Origin: an uncultured Alphaproteobacteria bacterium
Lineage (GTDB): Bacteria > Pseudomonadota > Alphaproteobacteria > Bin95
Direction of reading: 5' to 3'
Length of the DNA: 8,591 nt
Assembly: GCA_913060845.1 (NCBI GenBank)
Contig: CAJXVF010000068.1
Coordinates: 1 to 8,591 of the forward strand
In this document: positions 1 to 5,062 of the stretch, one piece after another
Position numbering within the stretch: the stretch's first letter is position 1
Layout of the letters: each line of letters opens with the position of its first letter
Notes under the pieces: model-generated
Told to the model about the DNA's origin: nothing
Databases searched by the model: none
What the model saw: the letters and a program-made list of their open reading frames with translations, nothing else
Program-made: the position numbers and the translations under genes

Positions 1-50
1 TACGAGATGTAGAGAGGTCTCGTGGGCTCGGAGATGTGTATAAGAGACAG
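1..50 (+). other. Nextera i7-side adapter (synthetic, not genomic)
   Basis: Bases 1-8 are the tail of the Illumina P7 primer. Bases 9-16 are the index GTAGAGAG, which from memory matches Nextera N707. Bases 17-31 are the read-2 adapter and 32-50 are the 19-bp Tn5 mosaic end. The sequence is synthetic and should be trimmed. It shows that the insert starts at a transposase cut at base 51, so the distance from this edge to the first gene has no biological meaning. Confidence 0.98.
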
Positions 51-64
51 GCGGGGAGGGCGGC

Positions 65-529
65 ATGAGCAGCACCGATAGCGCTATGCGTGCGCTTTAT
101 AATGACAAGCTTATGGCGTTCGCCAATGATATCCCGCTGCAACACCGCCTGGAAGAACCGGACGCGACTGTGCAGCGTCGAAGCCCACTTTGCGGCAGCC
201 GCATTACCGTCGATTTGAAAGTTGAAGGCGATAAAGTCGCTGACTACGGCCATGTCGTTCGCGCTTGCACTTTAGGGCAGGCAGCGGCGTCCATCATGGC
301 GCGGCGTGTGATCGGTGAAGACACGAGCGTGCTGCTGGCCATTGCTCAAGCTGTCCGGCAAATGCTCAACGATGGCTTAGCGCCCAGCGACGACCTATGG
401 CCGGAGTTGCAGATGCTCGCCCCGGCGCATGAATACAAATCGCGGCACGGGTCTGTGCTGCTGGCTTTCGAAGCTGTTGAAGACGCAATTCAATCCATTT
501 CCCAAGAACAGGAACAAGCTGTTGGCTGA
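65..529 (+). CDS. NifU/IscU-like iron-sulfur cluster assembly scaffold protein
   Basis: A 154-residue cytoplasmic protein of the IscU/SufU/NifU-N fold, expected to hold a nascent Fe-S cluster and pass it to apo-proteins. What is seen: SPLCGSR around residues 40-46 gives Cys43, and VVRACTLGQAAAS around 64-76 gives Cys68, the two typical ligand positions with usual spacing. The third ligand Cys (RxKC in SufU/IscU) falls at KSRHGSV near residues 125-131, where His128 stands instead. The Asp after Cys-Gly in IscU is Ser45 here. This pattern fits my memory of a divergent alphaproteobacterial NifU-like group rather than housekeeping IscU. The ATG follows GGAGG (55-59) with 5-nt spacing. The 3' end overlaps the probable TTG start of the next gene by 8 bp, so it looks like part of the downstream operon. 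It might mature an Fe-S enzyme of that pathway, but no Fe-S enzyme is visible here. Family assignment is fairly firm; the specific role is not. Confidence 0.78.
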   Translation: MSSTDSAMRALYNDKLMAFANDIPLQHRLEEPDATVQRRSPLCGSRITVDLKVEGDKVADYGHVVRACTLGQAAASIMARRVIGEDTSVLLAIAQAVRQMLNDGLAPSDDLWPELQMLAPAHEYKSRHGSVLLAFEAVEDAIQSISQEQEQAVG

Positions 530-857
530 ACAATTCGATCTGGTTATCCAATCCGGCTCTCTGGTGATGCTCGGTGGCATCGCTGAGGGCGACGTTGGCG
601 TGCGCGACGGACAAAGCCGTGGCTTTGGCGCTCCGGGAAGCCTTAGCGGCGGTGAAGTGATCGACGCTAAGGGGCTGCATGTGCTGCCGGGCGTTGCCAG
701 CAAAGCCGGTTGGACGCCCTATGCGGGCTTTAAACCGAGCGCTAAGCCAGTCGCAACCATCATTCGCGGCAATAGCGTGATGCGCGATGGCGCGTTGCAA
801 GGTGATCCATTAGGCCAGCCAATGAAGTTCCACGATACAATGCTGGCAGGGGCCTGA
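522..857 (+). pseudogene. Cyclic amidohydrolase (dihydroorotase/hydantoinase type) with internal in-frame deletion
   Basis: The open frame encodes 111 residues if it starts at TTG 522, which has AGGA at 510-513 with 8-nt spacing. Residues 1-58 are the N-terminal small beta domain of the dihydroorotase/allantoinase/hydantoinase family: a FDLVIQSG opening, VRDG, then EVIDAKGLHVLPGV. In intact members the last motif runs directly into the metal-binding HxH strand. Here, at about 693-698, it jumps to ASKAGWTPY. From there to the stop it is the family's C-terminal domain (KPVATIIRGNSVMRDG, ending in PMKFHDTMLAGA). Family members are about 440 residues, so roughly 330 residues (about 1 kb) are missing without a frame break. 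All metal ligands, the bridging Lys and the catalytic Asp lie in the missing barrel, so the product cannot be an active hydrolase. The strand after VRDG reads QSRGFG where a hydrophobic I-A-x-F/I-G pattern is usual, possibly drift. A PCR or assembly deletion is an alternative to a genomic one. Next gene starts 5 bp downstream. Confidence 0.8.
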
Positions 858-862
858 ACGAC

Positions 863-1858
863 ATGATTATTGACTGCCATGCTCATTACGCGCCGGAGCT
901 CATGTTTGAGCGCCTCGGCAAAGTGATCGATAAGTTTCCTTCGATCGAACTGCTTGCGAGCGACGGCAAGTATCGCCTGTTGTTCATGCAACGTGCGCCA
1001 ACCCGCCCCGTCATGCCTCGCTTGCGTGAAACCGATGAGCGCCATGAGTGGATGGAACGCGAAAAACTGGATGCCCAAGTTGTCGGCGGTTGGTTGGATG
1101 CTTTCGGTTACGAACTTCCAGCGGACGAGGGCGAGGCCTGGGCTAAGTTCACAAATGACGTGTTGATGGAATCCGCCAGCAAGGACGATGCGCTGTTTCC
1201 ACTCTGCACAGTTCCTTTGCAGGACGGTGATCGCGCAGCCCGCGTGCTTGAAGCGGCCATGAAGGACGGCTTCAAGGGCGTTATGATCGGCACTCAGCCA
1301 TCTGGTGTTGGCATGGGGTTAGAGGCAGGGCTGGATGATGCACAACTAGCGCCGTTCTGGGCTGCAGCGTCTGACCTTGAAGCTGCAGTCTTTATTCATC
1401 CGGAATATGACACCATCGATAAGCGCGTTACCGGCTACGACATGGTGAATGCCGTAGCTCGTATTAATGACCTTTCGACAGGTATCGCGCGCCTTCTATA
1501 CGGCGGTGTGTTGTCAAAGAATCCCGGTGCCAAAGTCATTGCGGCGACAGGCGGGGCGGCATTGCCTTATGCGCTGGGCCGTTTGATGCGGCACTATGAT
1601 CTGCACAAAGACACCTGCGCTGACCCTTCTGCTGAATTCCAACGGATGTATTTCGACACGATTGTGTTCGAGCCATCGACATTGGATTTCCTCGTCAGCA
1701 AGGTCGGGGCGGATAAGATCATGCTCGGCTCCGATTGGCCGTTCCCGATTGGCGATTTTCAGCCGACCAAGGTCGTTGAAGGCGCAAATCTCTCAGCCGC
1801 CGACAAGACCGGCATCCTGGGCGGCAACGCTCGACGCGTATTTGGATTGGACGCCTAA
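863..1858 (+). CDS. ACMSD-like amidohydrolase (Amidohydro_2 family), catalytic His replaced
   Basis: A 331-residue TIM-barrel protein of the Amidohydro_2 family, which includes aminocarboxymuconate-semialdehyde decarboxylase (ACMSD), gamma-resorcylate and 5-carboxyvanillate decarboxylases and the hydratase LigJ. Length is normal. Seen in order: DCHAH at 4-8 (metal ligands His6 and His8), VFIHPE with His179 as third ligand, and LGSDWPFP with Asp291 near the C-terminus. The segment AATGGAALPYALGR (227-240) aligns with the family's HGGGxxPxxxGR motif, whose His (His228 in Pseudomonas ACMSD) assists catalysis; here it is Thr229. Metal binding looks intact, so the reaction may differ from a standard decarboxylation. 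The ATG is 5 bp after the previous stop, with a GCAGGGG purine stretch (846-852) upstream. The stop overlaps the next start by one base (TAATG), implying translational coupling with the M20 gene. A decarboxylase or hydrolase of a ring-cleavage or N-carboxy product is likely; the substrate is unknown. Confidence 0.82.
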   Translation: MIIDCHAHYAPELMFERLGKVIDKFPSIELLASDGKYRLLFMQRAPTRPVMPRLRETDERHEWMEREKLDAQVVGGWLDAFGYELPADEGEAWAKFTNDVLMESASKDDALFPLCTVPLQDGDRAARVLEAAMKDGFKGVMIGTQPSGVGMGLEAGLDDAQLAPFWAAASDLEAAVFIHPEYDTIDKRVTGYDMVNAVARINDLSTGIARLLYGGVLSKNPGAKVIAATGGAALPYALGRLMRHYDLHKDTCADPSAEFQRMYFDTIVFEPSTLDFLVSKVGADKIMLGSDWPFPIGDFQPTKVVEGANLSAADKTGILGGNARRVFGLDA

Positions 1859-3042
1859 TGGTAGAGACAGCCGCAACGATCAGCGCTCGCGCCCGGACCC
1901 TGCTGACGGACCTCGTCGGGTTCAACACGATTAGCCATCTCTCCAATTTGGAGCTGATTGAGTATATCGAGCGATATTTTGCCGATATCGGTATTGCGAC
2001 CGAGCGCGTTTATAATGAGGACGGGAACAAAGCCAACTTGTTTGCGACCATCGGGCCGCAAGTTGACGGCGGCTTGATCCTATCCGGCCATGTGGATGTT
2101 GTGCCAGTCGAAGGGCAGGCTTGGACGGATGATCCGTTCAATCTGGTAGAACGCGACGGCAAGCTATTCGGGCGCGGTTCCTGCGACATGAAGGGCTTTG
2201 TTGCACTGGCGCTGGCGTCAGCACCGGCGTTTCAGGCCGCAAACTTGGCCTCGCCAATCCACTACGCAATCTCCTATGACGAAGAAGTTGGCTGTCTGGG
2301 CGTGCGTGGGCTGATTGAGGAACTAAACCGCAAGACCATGAACCCGGCCATGTGCATTGTTGGCGAGCCGACAAGCATGCAGCCAGTGACTGCGCATAAG
2401 GGCAAATGGAGCTACAAGGGCATCGTTACCGGTCTTGAATGCCATTCCAGCTTGGCACCACAGGGCGTGAACGCGGTTGAATATGCTTCAGAAGCCATCG
2501 TGTTCTTGCGCAAGCTGATGCGAGAAAAGATTGCGTCAGGTGCCCGGGATGAGATGTTCGATATGCCGCATACAACAGTCCATACGGGCGTCATCAATGG
2601 CGGTTCAGCGGTCAATATCGTTCCGAACAAGTGCGAATTTGATTTCGAATTCCGCTATGTGCCTGCTGATAACCCAGCGGATATCATGGCGCAGCTCACG
2701 GATTATATCCGCACTGAGCTTGAGCCACAGATGAAAGCCGTATCTGCTGATTGCGGGTTTGAATTGATCGAACGCTCCGTTATTCCAGGTCTCGAGATTG
2801 ACCCGGGTCATGAGGTAGTGCGCTTGGCCAAAAGCTGCGCCGAGCGGAACGATCACGGCAAGGTTGCCTATGGCACAGAGGCTGGCCTGTTCCAAGAAAT
2901 GGGCGACATCCCGACTGTCGTCTGTGGTCCTGGCGATATCGCCCAGGCACATAAGCCCGATGAATTCCTAGCGCTGGAGCAATTGGCTAAAGGCGGCCAA
3001 TTCTTCGAGCGTCTGGTCAACCGTTGGAGCGCTGTTGCGTAG
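1858..3042 (+). CDS. argE: M20 family acetylornithine deacetylase-type amidohydrolase (ArgE-like)
   Basis: A 394-residue cytoplasmic di-zinc M20/ArgE-type deacylase, expected to hydrolyse an N-acyl amino acid to amino acid plus carboxylate. All active-site elements are visible: SGHVDVVP gives His78 and Asp80; GRGSCDMKG gives bridging Asp110; SYDEEVG gives catalytic base Glu142 and ligand Glu143; VGEPT gives Glu170; QAHKPDE gives His365. The lid/dimerisation domain occupies roughly 180-290 and includes ECHSS with His196. Length matches ArgE/DapE relatives, and the HKGK plus AHKPDE signatures favour ArgE over DapE. The start overlaps the preceding stop by one base. Because it sits among catabolic genes and no arginine gene is near, it may remove an N-acyl, N-formyl or N-carbamoyl group from a degradation intermediate rather than make ornithine. 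The family is firm; the symbol reflects the closest named family only. Confidence 0.85.
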   Translation: MVETAATISARARTLLTDLVGFNTISHLSNLELIEYIERYFADIGIATERVYNEDGNKANLFATIGPQVDGGLILSGHVDVVPVEGQAWTDDPFNLVERDGKLFGRGSCDMKGFVALALASAPAFQAANLASPIHYAISYDEEVGCLGVRGLIEELNRKTMNPAMCIVGEPTSMQPVTAHKGKWSYKGIVTGLECHSSLAPQGVNAVEYASEAIVFLRKLMREKIASGARDEMFDMPHTTVHTGVINGGSAVNIVPNKCEFDFEFRYVPADNPADIMAQLTDYIRTELEPQMKAVSADCGFELIERSVIPGLEIDPGHEVVRLAKSCAERNDHGKVAYGTEAGLFQEMGDIPTVVCGPGDIAQAHKPDEFLALEQLAKGGQFFERLVNRWSAVA

Positions 3043-3063
3043 GCTGCAAAAAGGAATAGTCTC

Positions 3064-3759
3064 ATGACGACAGACAAGATTTATGATCCGCTGCCCGAAG
3101 GCTCGCAGCCCAAGTACAAAACGGCAGGCTACCGCCGGACTGGCACATTGGCGCCTGGTGGGCAGATGCCGCCGCTGCGCACGTTGACGGAACTAACCGG
3201 CCCGCGCTTTGAAGCGCCGCCTCCGGAGGATCAGAATCTTGTAGCCGGCGTCGACGGTCTCGCCATTGGGCAGCTGATCCGCATTGTCGTTCGGGTTGTT
3301 GACGAGGATGATCGGCCGCAACCGGGTGCTTTGATTGAGCTATGGCAAGCAAACGCTGCGGGTAAGTATCAGCATCCAGTTGATCAGCGGAAAGCGCCAA
3401 TCGATGGCAACTTCCGCTCCTGGGGCAGGGGGCTCGCTGATGACAAAGGCGAAGTGGTGTTCCTGACCATCCGCCCTGGCGCATACCCTGTTCCGAACAC
3501 AGATGGCTGGTGGCGCCCGCCGCACATCCATGTCTCCGCTTATGGCTCAAGCTTCGTGTCGCGATTGGTGACGCAAGTCTATTTTCCAGGTGACCCGTTG
3601 AATGAGCTGGACGCAATTCTGCAAGGCGTGCCGGACGCTAAGGCGCGTGAGCGGCTGATGCTTGTCCCTGATGAAAGTGTTGGCCTGCACGAGGAAGCGC
3701 TCGGATATCGCTTTGACCTAGTCCTGCGCGGACGGGCGGCAACGCCCTTGGAGAACTAA
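3064..3759 (+). CDS. pcaH: Protocatechuate 3,4-dioxygenase beta subunit (intradiol, non-haem Fe(III))
   Basis: A 231-residue catalytic subunit of an intradiol ring-cleaving dioxygenase. The reference enzyme converts protocatechuate plus O2 to 3-carboxy-cis,cis-muconate. All four Fe(III) ligands are visible: Tyr102 (AAGKY), Tyr141 (RPGAYP), His154 and His156 (RPPHIH). Their spacing equals that of Pseudomonas PcaH (Tyr408, Tyr447, His460, His462 in its numbering). Arg151, which precedes the His pair and stabilises the ring-cleavage intermediate, is kept, as are TQVYFPGDP (170-178) and the C-terminal YRFDLVLRG. The N-terminal third (YKTAGYRRTGT, PPLRTLTELTGP) is typical of beta rather than alpha chains. 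AAGGA at 3051-3055 lies 8 nt before the ATG, and the gap from the M20 gene is 21 bp. pcaG follows after 3 bp, so the two subunits are co-translated. The true substrate could be a substituted catechol or hydroxylated pyridine-type acid, since other pca genes are absent here. Confidence 0.93.
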   Translation: MTTDKIYDPLPEGSQPKYKTAGYRRTGTLAPGGQMPPLRTLTELTGPRFEAPPPEDQNLVAGVDGLAIGQLIRIVVRVVDEDDRPQPGALIELWQANAAGKYQHPVDQRKAPIDGNFRSWGRGLADDKGEVVFLTIRPGAYPVPNTDGWWRPPHIHVSAYGSSFVSRLVTQVYFPGDPLNELDAILQGVPDAKARERLMLVPDESVGLHEEALGYRFDLVLRGRAATPLEN

Positions 3760-3762
3760 GTC

Positions 3763-4320
3763 ATGGTGCGCATTCCAACCGCCTCACAGACCCTCGGCCC
3801 ATTCTACTCCTATGAATTCATGCGGGATGATGACCCCATCATCGCGACGCCCAAAGCGGCTGGGCAGCATGTGACCCTCAAGGGCCGCTTAATGGATAAG
3901 AACGGTGGCCCTGTTCGTGAAGGGCTTATCGAAGTCTGGCAGGCAGATGCTGAAGGCCGATATTCGGGCCAGGACCCATCGGCTGATCCTGAAGTACGTG
4001 GCTTTGGTCGGTGCTTGACGGATATCGAAGGCAACTTTGCCTTTCAAACCATCATTCCAGGTGCCTCGTCATCTGGCGGAAACAGCCTTCAAGCGCCGCA
4101 TTTCGCTGTGAACGTGTTTGCGTCTGGCTTGATGCGTCACGTCACAACTCGGATCTATGCGCCTGGCAGCGATGTTGCTGACAGTTTCTTTGATGGTCTG
4201 TCGGATGCAGCGAAGGCGCTCATGTTGGCGCGAGGTAGTGATGGTGCTGATGGTAAGCACGTGCTTGAGGCTGATATCAGGCTCGGCGACGAAGGTGGCA
4301 CGCCGTCGTTTGAGGAATAG
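3763..4320 (+). CDS. pcaG: Protocatechuate 3,4-dioxygenase alpha subunit
   Basis: A 185-residue non-catalytic partner of PcaH in the alpha-beta protomer. It starts with ASQTLGPFY (7-15), the N-terminal QTxGP motif of alpha chains that reaches into the active site. IEVWQADAEGRY (56-67) and FGRCLTD follow, then APHFAVNVFASGLMRHVTTRIY (111-132). In the position of the catalytic Tyr/His ligands it has PGASSSGG and PHFAV, so the iron site is degenerate, as normal for alpha chains. The C-terminus (HVLEADIRLGDEGGTPSFEE) corresponds to the usual YRFDI strand and acidic tail. The ATG is 3 bp after the pcaH stop. This is the last gene of the left operon: the following 94 bp contain no ORF I would call, and the tRNA on the opposite strand is transcribed toward it. 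Only the PcaH/PcaG pair is present; no lactonising enzyme or lactone hydrolase follows. Confidence 0.9.
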   Translation: MVRIPTASQTLGPFYSYEFMRDDDPIIATPKAAGQHVTLKGRLMDKNGGPVREGLIEVWQADAEGRYSGQDPSADPEVRGFGRCLTDIEGNFAFQTIIPGASSSGGNSLQAPHFAVNVFASGLMRHVTTRIYAPGSDVADSFFDGLSDAAKALMLARGSDGADGKHVLEADIRLGDEGGTPSFEE

Positions 4321-4393
4321 GTGCCGCGTGGCCTCTCGGCGATTGCTAACGCGAAAGCCTGCCTGTCTACTGAGGGGATGGGAGAGCCTCTGT

Positions 4394-4410
4394 CGTTCGC
4401 TGGACGAACG
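4394..4410 (-). terminator. Hairpin just downstream of tRNA-Glu, possible terminator
   Basis: CGTTCG (4394-4399) and CGAACG (4405-4410) form a perfect 6-bp stem with a 5-nt loop, starting 4 nt beyond the encoded CCA of the tRNA. It lies between the convergent pcaG and tRNA genes. No T-run follows on either strand, so intrinsic termination is uncertain. It could instead protect the 3' end or be a tRNA processing boundary. Confidence 0.35.
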
Positions 4411-4414
4411 CCTT

Positions 4415-4490
4415 TGGTGACCCCAACGGGACTCGAACCCGTGTTTTCGGCGTGAGAGGCCGACGTCCTAGACCGCTAGACGATGGGGCC
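4415..4490 (-). tRNA. tRNA-Glu (anticodon CTC)
   Basis: Read on the - strand this is a complete 76-nt tRNA with encoded CCA. The acceptor arms GGCCCCA and TGGGGTC pair (one G-U), the discriminator is A, and CCA follows. The D-arm contains GTCTAGCGGTCTAGGAC. The anticodon stem TCGGC/GCCGA closes the loop CTCTCAC, placing anticodon CTC at 4454-4456, which decodes GAG. The T-arm is ACGGGTTCGAGTCCCGT. The arm sequences resemble bacterial tRNA-Glu throughout. It is the only gene in the 329-bp spacer between pcaG and divK and points away from divK. tRNA genes are common integration sites, but I see no duplicated 3'-end fragment in this window. Confidence 0.96.
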
Positions 4491-4506
4491 GGTCAGGCGA
4501 GGCGTC

Positions 4507-4535
4507 CTTATGGCGGAATCCAGGAATGGGCGCAA
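4507..4535 (-). promoter_or_regulatory. Putative sigma-70-type promoter for tRNA-Glu
   Basis: On the - strand, TTGCGC (4530-4535) and CATAAG (4507-4512) are separated by exactly 17 bp. The -10-like element lies 16 bp upstream of the mature tRNA 5' end, a sensible distance for a short leader. The match is moderate and was made by eye. Confidence 0.4.
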
Positions 4536-4549
4536 GAGGAGCCATAAAT

Positions 4550-4578
4550 TTGCTCCATAATTTGGCTACGGTATTAAT
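4550..4578 (+). promoter_or_regulatory. Putative divK promoter with nearby CtrA-like half-sites
   Basis: TTGCTC (4550-4555) and TATTAA (4572-4577) are 16 bp apart and face divK. The -10-like element is inside a perfect 10-bp palindrome, GTATTAATAC (4571-4580). Downstream, TTAC-N6-TTAAC (4594-4608) and another TTAAC (4629-4633) resemble halves of the CtrA box TTAA-N7-TTAAC, although the spacing is not canonical. In Caulobacter, divK transcription involves CtrA, which makes a similar control plausible. All of this is inspection only. Confidence 0.3.
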
Positions 4579-4649
4579 ACGTAAAAACAGTGGTTACGTT
4601 CCGTTAACCTTTCGGCGCTAGCGTCTCCTTAACAGGTTAGGGGTATAAC

Positions 4650-5045
4650 ATGTCGGTTCAGGCTATTGTGACCAAAGCGCCAACGAAAACGATCCTCATC
4701 GTGGAGGATAACCAGTTGAATATGAAGCTTTTCAACGACGTTCTAGAAAGCAGCGGTTACAGAACACTGAAAACGAACGATGGGCGCCAGGCAATCTCGA
4801 TTGCCCGGGATGACCGCCCAGATCTGATTCTAATGGACATTCAGCTCCCGGAAGTGTCGGGACTGGAGGTGACGAAATGGATGAAGGATGACGAAACCTT
4901 GTGCGATATTCCAATTATCGCCGTGACTGCATTCGCCATGAAAGGCGATGAGGAACGTATCCGGCGGGGCCGGTGCGAGGGGTATATCTCGAAGCCAATT
5001 TCTGTCGCGACATTTTTGGAGACGGTCACCCAACATATCGGTTGA
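4650..5045 (+). CDS. divK: DivK single-domain response regulator
   Basis: A 131-residue stand-alone receiver protein. In alphaproteobacteria, DivK is phosphorylated by DivJ and dephosphorylated by PleC, and it acts through DivL/CckA to lower CtrA activity and time cell division. Seen: LIVEDN with Glu19 and Asp20 in the acidic pocket; phospho-acceptor Asp63 in [10 protein letters not shown]; Thr93 in [14 protein letters not shown]; Lys115 in YISKPI. The [13 protein letters not shown] and [11 protein letters not shown] segments are hallmarks of DivK rather than generic CheY-like proteins. There is no output domain. Compared with Caulobacter DivK, about 10 extra N-terminal residues precede the first beta strand. 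The ATG follows TTAGGGG (4637-4643) with 6-nt spacing. pleD begins 17 bp after its stop, as in the Caulobacter divK-pleD pair, so the two are probably co-transcribed. Confidence 0.95.
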   Translation: MSVQAIVTKAPTKTILIVEDNQLNMKLFNDVLESSGYRTLKTNDGRQAISIARDDRPDLILMDIQLPEVSGLEVTKWMKDDETLCDIPIIAVTAFAMKGDEERIRRGRCEGYISKPISVATFLETVTQHIG

Positions 5046-5062
5046 TCGACTGGAGCCTGCTA

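Noticed and set aside
3062..3616. 184-codon open frame on the - strand opposite pcaH
   Set aside because: It mirrors a well-supported gene with all iron ligands, its translation is Arg/Ser/His-rich with no family resemblance, and no convincing ribosome site precedes it.
3763..4320. Missing Tyr and His iron ligands in the second dioxygenase gene
   Set aside because: Alpha chains of protocatechuate 3,4-dioxygenase normally have a degenerate iron site; this is not a defect.
4331..4461. GGCCTCTC at 4330-4337 matching the tRNA anticodon arm on the other strand (4454-4461) as a partial tRNA copy or att site
   Set aside because: The match is only 8 bp, lies in the anticodon arm rather than the 3' end, and can easily be chance.
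4973..5062. Upstream extension of pleD by 30 codons
   Set aside because: The extension overlaps the 3' end of divK and lacks the family N-terminus. ATG 5063 has a good ribosome site and gives residue numbers matching PleD.
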